The notes under the pieces are model-generated. The model was not told where the DNA came from. It made no database searches and was given only the letters and a program-made list of their open reading frames with translations. From the NCBI GenBank assembly GCA_965221555.1, contig OZ244895.1, positions 2,418,001 through 2,482,000 on the forward strand: a stretch of 64,000 nucleotides of DNA. The letters run 5' to 3'. Shown here one piece after another: positions 35,421 through 43,389 of the stretch (the stretch's first letter is position 1; each line of letters begins with the position of its first letter). The position numbers were made by a program, and so were the translations under genes. The DNA comes from JAJEAD01 sp965221555. GTDB taxonomy: Bacteria; Pseudomonadota; Gammaproteobacteria; HK1.

Positions 35421-35978
35421 TCAGCGGCCGGTATCGGAACCGGGCGCGGTGTCGTCTCCCAGCCCTTCCTCGAGCATCTTGTCGACTTCGGCCTTCTCCG
35501 GATCGATGACGTCGACGCCTTTGACGAGCTTGATGTAGTTCACCTGGATGATGCGGATGGACATCAGGGCGAATGCGACGGGCAGCATCACGTAGAAATA
35601 CTTCATGGGAACCCCGAGGGTCTGGGACTTCCAGATGGGATTCATCTTGTTGAACACGAAGTCGTAGCTCAGGTAGACGAAGTAGACGTTGAACCCGAGC
35701 CAGAAGAGGTCCGCGAAGCCCTCTACCCAGGGAACGGCCTTCCTGGGCAGGACCTTGAACTGGAAGGTCACGCGGTTGTGGGCGCCCATCTTGGCGGCGT
35801 AGCTGGCGCCGAAGAAGACGAACCAGACGAACAGGTAGGTCGCCAGCTCCTCGCTCCATGACAACGAAAGTCCGAAGAACTCCCGCATCAGAATCTGCGC
35901 GAAGAGCAGAACGACGAAGAAGGTAAGCAAGGACCGGCAGATGTAGCTTTCGAGGTTGTCGAAGAATCGGATGATCAC
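35421..35978 (-). CDS. dctQ: TRAP transporter small permease subunit
   Basis: 185 residues from a GTG at 35978 with GGGGGA six bases upstream; the frame is open 19 codons further. Four membrane spans, with RFFDNLESYICRSLLTFFVVLLFAQILMREFFG, SWSEELATYLFVWFVFFGASYAAK and HNRVTFQFKVLP, all typical of DctQ. It stabilises DctM. The C-terminal ~25 residues are acidic and cytoplasmic. 21 nt separate its stop from the dctM start. Confidence 0.92.
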   Translation of the reverse strand: MIIRFFDNLESYICRSLLTFFVVLLFAQILMREFFGLSLSWSEELATYLFVWFVFFGASYAAKMGAHNRVTFQFKVLPRKAVPWVEGFADLFWLGFNVYFVYLSYDFVFNKMNPIWKSQTLGVPMKYFYVMLPVAFALMSIRIIQVNYIKLVKGVDVIDPEKAEVDKMLEEGLGDDTAPGSDTGR

Positions 35979-36159
35979 GTTGTATCCCCCATCGCCTCTC
36001 TCATCCGCTGCCGGCCTCGCGCTGCGAGCCGGCACCGGGTCGCGTTTGACGATCCGCCGCTACGGATGTCGTCCCGTGTCTGTGCGCACTGTCATGCTCC
36101 CTCGGGAGGAGGCGGGCACTGCGGCGCCGGTCAATGGCGATGCATCGCCTTCAAGCCGG

Positions 36160-37152
36160 TCATTGGACCCGTTCATAGAAGCTCGCGTCGAACATCGCAG
36201 TGTAGTCGTCGAGAGCCTGGGACATGGCGCCCTGTGCGACGTAGAAGTCCGCCACTTCCTTGGTGAACGCCTGCACTCCGCCGCGCATCCAGGTTCCGGT
36301 GAGCTGAGCGTCACGGGTGTAGAACTGGAATCTCGACAGAAGGATACCCGCTTCCTTGAGACTCAGGCCCGCCGCCTCCGCGATGACCGCCGTCGCCTCG
36401 TCCGGGCTGTCGTCGAGGTAGTCCGCCGCCTGGTCCGACACCTTCAGGAATGCCGTTACCAGGTCCGGATGATTTTCGGCGAGATCGTTCGTCACCGCGA
36501 CCACGTCGAAGGTCCGGATGCCGATCTTCGTCTGCTCCCGGGCGCTCATCAGCACGCGGTTCTTGCCGAGCATCCGTCGCAACGCGCCCCCCCAGCCGCA
36601 CGCCATGGTCACTTCACCGCGGTCCAGCGCTTCGGCTCCCGCGGATGAGACCATGTCGACCAGCTCCAGCTTGTCGGTGTCCACCCCCAGGAAGTCGAGC
36701 GTGCGCAGGAGCTTGTAGTGGGTCACGGTACCCAGCGGCACCGCGATCCGCTTGCCCTCGAGTTCGTGCGCGTTGGCCTTGTCGATGGCGGCCTTGTAGT
36801 GCACCACGCAGTTGTCGTTCTCCTCGTAGGAGACCGCGATTCCGACCGCGGTGAGGGGCGCGCCCTCGGACACCGCGCCCATGAACGGCACGATCCCCAT
36901 GGAGTAGGAGATGTCGACCTCGCCGGCAACCATGGCCTCGGCCATCTCGACGCCGGAGTCGAAGGGAAGCCAGCGAAGCTCCACCCCCAACTCCTCGTCG
37001 TACCACCGTTCGGCCTGAGCCACCTGGTTGGCGGTCGGCCATTCCGGGAAATAGGCGACGGTGATGGAATCGGGCTTGTCCGCCGCCACCACCGTGAAAG
37101 TGGCCGCCACCGACAGCATGCCCGCCAGAACTGCCCCGATCACACGCTTCAT
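36160..37152 (-). CDS. TauA-like (NMT1 family) periplasmic substrate-binding protein
   Basis: 330 residues from the ATG at 37152 (MKRVIGAVLAGMLSVAATFTVVAA signal peptide). It aligns by eye with taurine-binding TauA: ITVAYFPEWPTANQVAQAE, FDSGVEMAEAMVAGEVDISYSMG, GKRIAVPLGTVTHYKLLRTLDFLG, DLAENHPDLVTAFLKV, and LTGTWMRGGVQAFTKEVADFYVAQGA. Such proteins feed ABC importers, yet no ABC permease or ATPase lies nearby; instead it sits between dctP and dctQ of a TRAP system. The 181-nt gap to dctQ downstream and 76-nt gap from dctP suggest it is part of the same unit. Substrate unknown (taurine-like sulfonates or pyrimidine-like compounds are family options). Confidence 0.88.
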   Translation of the reverse strand: MKRVIGAVLAGMLSVAATFTVVAADKPDSITVAYFPEWPTANQVAQAERWYDEELGVELRWLPFDSGVEMAEAMVAGEVDISYSMGIVPFMGAVSEGAPLTAVGIAVSYEENDNCVVHYKAAIDKANAHELEGKRIAVPLGTVTHYKLLRTLDFLGVDTDKLELVDMVSSAGAEALDRGEVTMACGWGGALRRMLGKNRVLMSAREQTKIGIRTFDVVAVTNDLAENHPDLVTAFLKVSDQAADYLDDSPDEATAVIAEAAGLSLKEAGILLSRFQFYTRDAQLTGTWMRGGVQAFTKEVADFYVAQGAMSQALDDYTAMFDASFYERVQ

Positions 37153-37228
37153 TGGTTGGTCCCTCCCAGTCGATACGCCGATGCCCACCGGATGGTCGGC
37201 ATCGGCGCAGAGGTCCCAGCGCACCGTA

Positions 37229-38233
37229 TCAGTTGCGGCCGAGAATCTCCATCACTCGATCGAGCTTCTCCTTGCCGCCGATGCTCTCGTAGAACTTCGG
37301 CCAGACCGCGCTCGTGGCGAGTTCGATGAACTCCTTCTCGTCGTCCGCGGGATCGGAGATTTCCATCCCCCGGGCAATCAGATCCTCCTTGATCGCGGCC
37401 TCGCTCTTGCGCAGGTGCTCGGCGCTGTGCGCGGTCGCCACCTTGCCCGCCTCGATCAGCATCCCCTGGGTCTCTTCATCGAGGTCCTGGAAGATCATCT
37501 CGCTGACGATCAGCGGCTCGATGGAGAAGATGTAGCGGATATTGGTGACGTACTGCTGCACTTCGTAGAACTTCATCGAGTGCACCGTCAGATACGGATT
37601 GTCCTGGCCGTCGACCACTTTCTGCTGGAGCGCGGTGAAGGTCTCCGACCACGCCATCGGAACCGCGTTGATGCCCCACGATTTGTAGGTATCCAGCATG
37701 ATCTCGTTCTTCGGCACCCGGATGTGCAGCCCGGCCAGATCCGCCACCGTGCGCACGGGCTTCTTGGAGTTGGTCAGCACCCGGAAGCCGGTATAGGTCC
37801 AGCCGATGATCCGCACCTTGGCGTCGCGGATGGTGTTCTCGACCAGCTCCTGTCCGACGGGACCTTGGGTCAGCTTGACGGCATCGTCAAGGCTCAGGAT
37901 GACGTAGGGGAGGGTGAAGATGCCGACCGTCGGCGAGAAGGGGGTGATGTTGTTGATGGCGAGGATGGACATGTCGAGCGTGCCGAGCGCGGCGTCGTTC
38001 ACCGTGTCCTGCTCGGAGCCGAGCTGGCCGTTGAGGAAGAGCTTGGCCCGGTGCTTGCCGCCGCTGAGCCGCTCCAGCTCGTCGGCGAAGGCCTTGCCCA
38101 GTTCGTGCTGCGCGCTGCCACCCGCGTCGCCGACCGCCACCTTGAAACGCTTGGCTTGTGCGTCCATCGCCGCCAGCATCAACACGCTCGCGATGACGCA
38201 CAGGGTCTTCGTCATGCTCACAGGAATGTTCAT
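37229..38233 (-). CDS. dctP: TRAP transporter substrate-binding protein
   Basis: 334 residues; ATG at 38233 follows a strong GGAGGTGA ribosome site. Signal peptide MTKTLCVIASVLMLAAMDAQA. DctP marks: FADELERLSGGKHRAKLFLNGQLGSEQDTVNDAALGTLDM, LPYVILSLDDAVKL, GFRVLTNSKKPVRTVADLAGLHIRVP (the Arg that holds the substrate carboxylate is in the IRVP segment), WSETFTALQQKVVDGQDNPYLTV. It delivers an organic acid to DctQM. First gene of the unit. Confidence 0.95.
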   Translation of the reverse strand: MNIPVSMTKTLCVIASVLMLAAMDAQAKRFKVAVGDAGGSAQHELGKAFADELERLSGGKHRAKLFLNGQLGSEQDTVNDAALGTLDMSILAINNITPFSPTVGIFTLPYVILSLDDAVKLTQGPVGQELVENTIRDAKVRIIGWTYTGFRVLTNSKKPVRTVADLAGLHIRVPKNEIMLDTYKSWGINAVPMAWSETFTALQQKVVDGQDNPYLTVHSMKFYEVQQYVTNIRYIFSIEPLIVSEMIFQDLDEETQGMLIEAGKVATAHSAEHLRKSEAAIKEDLIARGMEISDPADDEKEFIELATSAVWPKFYESIGGKEKLDRVMEILGRN

Positions 38234-38436
38234 CTCATCACCTCCATCAGTATCTTCAGGCACTTCGTTGGAGTGCCCGTCTTCTTTTCAGCAACCCTCA
38301 GATTCGAGCATAGCATTCCAGTTGGCGCGACAGAACCCCGAGCAGGCGCCGGCGCCGGGCCATGAGACCGCGAGGAGTTCCCGGTCGATCGGCCTTCTCG
38401 GGCGGGGCGAAGCGGTCACGCATCGGAGATCCGACC

Positions 38437-39009
38437 TCAGGGCTGGGCGGAGCGCCGAAAGCTCTCGTGACGCGTGGCGCACGCACAGGTGTCCAGCGCA
38501 TTCCCGTCCTCGGCGCGGTGGGGGAGGGCGGCCGCGAGGCGCCAGTCGGCGGAGGGTGTAAAGCGGTCGTGCCAGAGGCCGCGACCCGCTTCCCGCGCCT
38601 CGGACTCGGCGCGCGCGTGTCCCTTCGAGGCGGCGAGCGCCCACCCCCGCTCGACCAGCCACGCGCCGAGCTCCGAGCCGTCGACTTCGCAGCGCGCGGT
38701 GCGTTGCCCGAATTCGTCGCGCTCATCTCCATCGCACACGACGGAGCGGCCTTCGATCCGCCGGGCGAGTTCGAGCTTTGCCAGCAGCCCGCAGCGCCAC
38801 TCGATTCCGGTGGCGCGCCGGCAGACCTGGCCGAGGCCGGGGGCATCGGCGCCGCGCAACCGCACCGTCTCGCCGGCGATCTCCAGGGTGTCCCCGGAGA
38901 CTGCGACCGCTTCACCGGAGAGCGCGGTGGCGGCGGCAGAGGTCCAGAACACCAATGCGCCGAGACCGAGCAGCGGCACCGCGATCCGTGAAGGTCGGCG
39001 GAAGAACAC
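38437..39009 (-). CDS. Exported SNase-like protein with altered catalytic residues
   Basis: 190 residues from a GTG at 39009, chosen because MFFRRPSRIAVPLLGLGALVFW...SAAATA forms a clean signal peptide; the frame is open to an ATG at 39165, adding a basic low-complexity tail. The core RLRGADAPGLGQVCRR, CGLLAKLEL, EGRSVVCDGDERDEFGQRTARCEVDGSELGAWLVERGWALA, then EAREAGRGLWHDRF follows the staphylococcal-nuclease (thermonuclease) family. Aligned with SNase, Arg35 and Asp40 are kept but Glu43 is Gly and Arg87 is Gln, so nuclease activity is doubtful. Isolated gene; role unknown. Confidence 0.75.
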   Translation of the reverse strand: MFFRRPSRIAVPLLGLGALVFWTSAAATALSGEAVAVSGDTLEIAGETVRLRGADAPGLGQVCRRATGIEWRCGLLAKLELARRIEGRSVVCDGDERDEFGQRTARCEVDGSELGAWLVERGWALAASKGHARAESEAREAGRGLWHDRFTPSADWRLAAALPHRAEDGNALDTCACATRHESFRRSAQP

Positions 39010-39214
39010 GCCCCGGGTGCGCTCGCCCCGGCGTCCGCGAGCCCCCCTCCACGCAGGCCGAGTGTCGAGGGGGAGGGCGCCGGCCTTCACGGCCGCTCGG
39101 TCCGGGCAGGTCCCACGCTGGCGCGCACCGCGCGATGATGGCGATCGGTTCCAGGGTGAATTCATGACTCGTCGGAGTGTAGCGTCTCCAGGTCGAGGAA
39201 TACCGATTGCCTAG

Positions 39215-39394
39215 CCCGCATGTTTCACCGATTTTCGGCCGCTTCGGGCGCCAAGATGCTGTGATAATGGGGTGCACGGACCGAAAGACGCTGAAGTCGT
39301 AGCTTTCACTACGTCGTTGCGGCGCGACGGAGTACGCCCCGCTAACGCGAGCATATTGGCGTCCGCGAGTTGAGAAATCGGTGAAATTTGCGGG
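39215..39394 (-). mobile_element. MITE-like element, copy C (180 bp, reverse orientation)
   Basis: Plus-strand left end CCCGCATGTTTCACCGATTT; right end AAATCGGTGAAATTTGCGGG. Flanks CTAG (39211-39214) and CTAC (39395-39398) form a 3/4 target duplication. The interior matches copy A reversed (GACCGAAAGACGCTGAAGTC, ATATTGGCGTCCGCGAGTTG). No ORF. Confidence 0.85.
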
Positions 39395-39666
39395 CTACAG
39401 CGGCGCGTCATGCGGTCCGTCTTGCTGATCGCAGCGCGGGGCGCGCGCGGGATGTCCGGGTGGATCGCGCCCGCCGGATCGGCGACGCGTGGGGCGCTGC
39501 GGGTCTCGACGCGGCGTGCGCGGTCCTTGGCAAAACGCATACAAAGCGCTGACATCTGACATACAGCGCGCCATTTTCCCGTTACGCGCGAGGCGGGCCG
39601 CCATAGACTTCCCGCAGGACATGGAGACGCTTGGGATCGAATCGACACAAACGGGAGGTGCACAGA
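39395..39666 (+). promoter_or_regulatory. Upstream region of the UvrY-like gene
   Basis: 272 nt between a MITE and the regulator. A strong ribosome site GGGAGGTG lies six bases before the ATG at 39667. The segment AAAACGCATACAAAGCGC to TGACATACAGCG (39530-39568) is AT-richer and may hold the promoter, but no consensus boxes stand out. Confidence 0.35.
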
Positions 39667-40308
39667 ATGATTCGCATAATGCTCATCGATCACCAACGAC
39701 TGGTACGCACGGGGCTGAAGGCGTTGCTGGCTCAGGAGCGGGGCATCGAGGTCGTGAGCGAGAGCGCGCAACCGGACCGCGCGGTCGCGGTGGCTCGGGA
39801 GGCAAGTCCGGACGTGGTGTTGATCAATGCCGAGCTGCCCGGGATGGGCGCGCTCGAGACGACGAGGCGGATGAGTCGTCTGAACCCCGCTCCGAAGGTG
39901 ATCGCGCTCGGGGTGCAGATCGACGGCCCCTTTCCGACCTGTCTGCTCGAGGTCGGCGCCCGCGCCTATCTGCCGAAGACCTGCAAGAAGGAAGAGCTGG
40001 TCGTTGCGATCCGTCAGGTCGCCCGTGGCGCGTACTACGTCGGGGGAGACGTGGCCCAGAACCTGATACTGAACAAGCTGCGGGACGCTCCGACTCCCAT
40101 GTCTCGCCTGACTCCACGGGAACTGGCGGTCATGGTGATGGTGAGCCAGGGGCAGACGAGGGGGCAGATTTCCAGCGTGCTGTCGCTGAGTCCGAAGACG
40201 GTCAGCACCTATCGCACCCGTCTGCTGCGCAAGCTCGGCGCTCAGTCCGATGTCGAGTTGACGCACCTGTCGCTGCGTTATGGTCTGATCGAGCCACTGT
40301 TGGCTTGA
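39667..40308 (+). CDS. uvrY: UvrY/GacA-type LuxR-family regulator with degenerate receiver
   Basis: 213 residues, the GacA/UvrY length, and located directly before uvrC-pgsA as in E. coli and Pseudomonas. The receiver keeps MIRIMLIDHQRLVRTGL, ELPGMGALE and RAYLPK, but the phospho-acceptor Asp54 is Asn (VLINAELPG), the acidic partner at position 9 is His, and the conserved Thr before the fourth helix is Gly. The DNA-binding domain is normal: LTPRELAVMVMVSQGQTRGQISSVLSLSPKTVSTYRTRLLRKL. GacA/UvrY normally turns on CsrA-sequestering small RNAs after phosphorylation by BarA/GacS. This version should not be phosphorylated in the usual way and may act constitutively or through another signal (inference). 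Confidence 0.9.
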   Translation: MIRIMLIDHQRLVRTGLKALLAQERGIEVVSESAQPDRAVAVAREASPDVVLINAELPGMGALETTRRMSRLNPAPKVIALGVQIDGPFPTCLLEVGARAYLPKTCKKEELVVAIRQVARGAYYVGGDVAQNLILNKLRDAPTPMSRLTPRELAVMVMVSQGQTRGQISSVLSLSPKTVSTYRTRLLRKLGAQSDVELTHLSLRYGLIEPLLA

Positions 40309-40608
40309 ATTTTTCAACTTATCAGTTGGTTAGGATATTTTTCTGATGCAATACATCAGAATGGAGCGCATTTCAGAAACAGAGCCCATTCAAGCGAGCA
40401 CACGCGCCCGGGCCGGGGTGAAGCACACCAGCGCCGCAGCCGTTAGGTCGCGCCGCAAGCACACGCGCCCGGGCCGGGGCGAAGCATTGCGCACCTCTGC
40501 GATCCGACGTCGCGGGCCGGGCTTCCTCGGGTCTTGCGCCGAGCGGGCACGTCATGCCTCGATCCACGCGGAGGCGGGCGCGCTCGATTGTGGGGGGGCG
40601 CTTCTGTT
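40309..40608. other. Intergenic region uvrY to uvrC with a direct repeat
   Basis: 300 nt. A 29-nt sequence (AGCACACGCGCCCGGGCCGG, then GGYGAAGCA) occurs at 40397-40425 and again at 40458-40486, 61 nt apart, differing at one base. The first ~60 nt after uvrY are AT-rich. No gene recognised; no clear terminator. Confidence 0.45.
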
Positions 40609-42507
40609 ATGGTGCCCTTCGTCGCGGCACCAGCCTTTGGGGGCGTGGAGACTTCGTCCGAGTTCAGTCCCCAGACTTTCGAGTTCGACCCCCAGGCTTT
40701 CCTGTCCACGCTCACCGGAGGGCCGGGAGTCTACCGGATGCTGGATGGCGGCCATCGGGTGCTCTACGTCGGCAAGGCGCGCAACCTCAGGAAGCGGGTT
40801 GCCAGCTACTTCCGACCCCCGGACCAGCTCGAGCCCAAGACTCGGGTGCTGATGTCTCATGTCGCCTCGGTCGAGATCACGGCCACCCACACCGAGACGG
40901 AAGCGCTGCTGCTCGAGAACAGCCTGATCAAGGAGCATCAGCCGCGCTACAACATCCTGCTGCGCGACGACAAGAGCTTTCCGTACATTCATGTGTCGAC
41001 GGAGCAGACCTTTCCCCGTCTCGCCTTCCACCGGGGGGCACGCAATCGTCCCGGGCGCTACTTCGGCCCCTTCGCGAGCGCCGGGGCCACCAGAGAAACC
41101 CTGAACCTGCTCCAGAAGCTGTTTCAGGTTCGCCAGTGTGAGGACACGTACTTCCGCAACCGCTCTCGTCCCTGTCTTGCGCACCAGATCAAACGGTGCA
41201 CCGCGCCCTGCGTGGCCCTGGTCGACGAGGAGCGCTACCAGGAGGACGTGCGTCACGTCATCATGTTCCTCGAGGGCAAGAGCGAGGAAATGATCGAGGA
41301 GCTCGTGACACGCATGGAGGCCGCGTCGAATCGCCTCGAGTTCGAGCTCGCCAGTCGTTACCGGGACCAGATTGCGAGCCTGCGCCGAGTGCAGGAACGC
41401 CAGCACGTCATCGGCGCGAAGGGGGATGTGGACGTGGTGGCATCGCGGGTGCGCGACGGGGTTGCCGTGGTGCAGCTCACCGTCATCCGCAACGGCCAGA
41501 GCCTCGGCAGTCGCACGCTCGTCCCCCGGCAGACGGCAAACGCGACGCAACGCGATGTACTCGACGCTTTTCTGTCCCAGTACTATCTTGCCCGTACGGG
41601 ACGCCACAGCATTCCCTCCGAGATCCTGCTGAGCGAGCCGACCGATTCGCTCGGCATGCTCTCCGAGGCCCTGCAGGTGCACACGGGACGCCGGGTCACG
41701 CTGCGTCACCGGGTTCGCGGGGAACGAGCGCGCTGGATCGAGATGACCCGGCAGAACGCCGAACTTGCGGTGGAGCAGCGCCTTGCGGACGAGTCGAATC
41801 TGCGGGCGCGCTTCGATGCGTTGCAGGACATGCTGGAGCTGGCGGAACCTCCCGGCCGGGTGGAGTGCTTCGATATCAGCCATACCGCGGGGGAGGCGCC
41901 GGTGGCGTCCTGCGTGGTCTTCGAGGCATCGGGACCGGTCAAGAGCGAGTACCGGCGCTTCAACATCCGGGATGTGGAACCCGGCGACGACTACGCGGCG
42001 CTCGCGTCGGCGGTGCGGCGGCGCTATGTGCGGGTTCAGCGGGAGGAGGCCAGGCTTCCGGACCTGCTGATCGTCGATGGGGGCAAGGGCCAGCTCTCCG
42101 GGGTGAGGGACATCCTCGCCGAGCTGCACCTGCGCGAGGTGCAGACGATGGCCGTGGCCAAGGGGAGTGCGCGACGAGCCGGGCTCGAACGCATCTTCAT
42201 CGGAGACCGGGCGCGCGAGATCGTGCTTCCGCAGGCGTCTCCCGCTCTGCACCTGATTCAGCAGATTCGCGACGAGGCGCACCGCTTCGCGATCACCGGC
42301 CATCGCACGCGGCGGCGGCGCGCCCGCAGCACCTCGGTGCTGGAACAGATATCCGGCATCGGGGTCAAACGTCGCCAGCGTCTCCTGAGCGAGTTCGGAG
42401 GTCTGCGAGCCCTCTCACGAGCCGGGGTCGAGGACTTGGCTCGGGTCAACGGCATAAGCGGCACCCTTGCCAAGGCGATCTACGACGCCTTCCGGGAAGG
42501 GCCATGA
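40609..42507 (+). CDS. uvrC: Excinuclease ABC subunit C
   Basis: 632 residues from the ATG at 40609 (G-run about ten bases upstream); a GTG at 40645 gives a length nearer E. coli. UvrC makes both incisions in nucleotide excision repair. GIY-YIG domain: GGPGVYRMLDGGHRVLYVGKARNLRKRVASYF. The Cys-rich linker, UVR domain (EEMIEELVTRMEAASNRLEFELASRYRDQIASL), RNase H-like domain (FDISHTAGEAPVAS, DLLIVDGGKGQL) and C-terminal helix-hairpin-helix pair (ISGIGVKRRQRLLSEFGGLRALSRAGVEDLARVNGIS) are all present. The stop overlaps pgsA (ATGA). Confidence 0.96.
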   Translation: MVPFVAAPAFGGVETSSEFSPQTFEFDPQAFLSTLTGGPGVYRMLDGGHRVLYVGKARNLRKRVASYFRPPDQLEPKTRVLMSHVASVEITATHTETEALLLENSLIKEHQPRYNILLRDDKSFPYIHVSTEQTFPRLAFHRGARNRPGRYFGPFASAGATRETLNLLQKLFQVRQCEDTYFRNRSRPCLAHQIKRCTAPCVALVDEERYQEDVRHVIMFLEGKSEEMIEELVTRMEAASNRLEFELASRYRDQIASLRRVQERQHVIGAKGDVDVVASRVRDGVAVVQLTVIRNGQSLGSRTLVPRQTANATQRDVLDAFLSQYYLARTGRHSIPSEILLSEPTDSLGMLSEALQVHTGRRVTLRHRVRGERARWIEMTRQNAELAVEQRLADESNLRARFDALQDMLELAEPPGRVECFDISHTAGEAPVASCVVFEASGPVKSEYRRFNIRDVEPGDDYAALASAVRRRYVRVQREEARLPDLLIVDGGKGQLSGVRDILAELHLREVQTMAVAKGSARRAGLERIFIGDRAREIVLPQASPALHLIQQIRDEAHRFAITGHRTRRRRARSTSVLEQISGIGVKRRQRLLSEFGGLRALSRAGVEDLARVNGISGTLAKAIYDAFREGP

Positions 42508-43118
42508 ACTTCCCCAACGCATTGACGCTGGCGAGGATCTTCCTGATCCCGGTGTTCGTCGTGGTGTTCTTCTTTCCCGCCGAGTGGGCACGGGTCTTCG
42601 CGGCGATCGCTTTCGCCGCGGCGGCGTGCACCGATTGGCTTGACGGCTATCTGGCGCGACGGCTCAACCAGACCTCACGCTTTGGCGCCTTCCTGGACCC
42701 CGTCGCCGACAAGCTCCTGGTGTGCACGGTCCTCGTTCTTCTCGTGCAGGCCGATCCGAAAGTGGAGCTGGCGGTACCGGCCCTGGTGATCATCGGCCGT
42801 GAAATCGCGGTCTCCGCCCTGCGCGAGTTCATGGCGGACATCGGGCACCGGACTGCGGTGGCGGTGGCGACTCTGGGCAAGGTCAAGACGGTGGCGCAGA
42901 TGGTGGCGCTGGTACTCATGCTCTATCGCGACCCGCTCCTGGGCATTCCCGTCTACCAGATCGGCCTGGCGCTGCTCTATCTCGCGGTCGTCCTCACCCT
43001 GTGGTCCATGGTGATGTACCTGCGCGCCGCGTGGCCCCAGCTCGGTCCGTCCGCGGCCTCGCTTGACTCTCCTTCGACGCCCTCTAGAATACGAAGCGCC
43101 CCGGGCAGGGGCGAGTGA
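42504..43118 (+). CDS. pgsA: CDP-diacylglycerol--glycerol-3-phosphate 3-phosphatidyltransferase
   Basis: 204 residues from the ATG overlapping the uvrC stop; the long upstream-open frame is a shadow of uvrC. PgsA makes phosphatidylglycerol phosphate at the inner membrane. The CDP-alcohol phosphotransferase signature is complete: CTDWLDGYLARRLNQTSRFGAFLDPVADKL, i.e. D-G-x2-A-R-x8-G-x3-D-x3-D. Starts MNFPNALTLARIFLIPVF as usual. The C-terminal ~25 residues are extra and Ser/Pro-rich. tRNA genes follow 11 nt later. Confidence 0.96.
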   Translation: MNFPNALTLARIFLIPVFVVVFFFPAEWARVFAAIAFAAAACTDWLDGYLARRLNQTSRFGAFLDPVADKLLVCTVLVLLVQADPKVELAVPALVIIGREIAVSALREFMADIGHRTAVAVATLGKVKTVAQMVALVLMLYRDPLLGIPVYQIGLALLYLAVVLTLWSMVMYLRAAWPQLGPSAASLDSPSTPSRIRSAPGRGE

Positions 43119-43129
43119 CGCTCGAGTCG

Positions 43130-43205
<76 letters not shown>

Positions 43206-43243
43206 GATAACTCGGCCCGTCACCAGCAAGGGCCCACACTTCG

Positions 43244-43317
43244 GGCTGGGTGGCAGAGTGGTCATGCAGCGGCCTGCAAAGCCGTGGACGCCGGTTCGAT
43301 TCCGACCCCAGCCTCCA
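43244..43317 (+). tRNA. tRNA-Cys (anticodon GCA)
   Basis: 74 nt with encoded CCA. Acceptor GGCTGGG pairs with CCCAGCC. Anticodon loop CTGCAAA. T loop GGTTCGATTCC. Corresponds to cysT in the E. coli order glyW-cysT-leuZ. Confidence 0.96.
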
Positions 43318-43389
43318 ATCTCCATTCCCGCGAGCGGGGCAACGGGCGCTTTACATGCCCGGAACCCCTCACTTAAGCTCAAGGCTCAA

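Noticed and set aside
41196..42503. Long open frame upstream of pgsA
   Set aside because: Shadow of uvrC; PgsA homology starts exactly at the ATG overlapping the uvrC stop.
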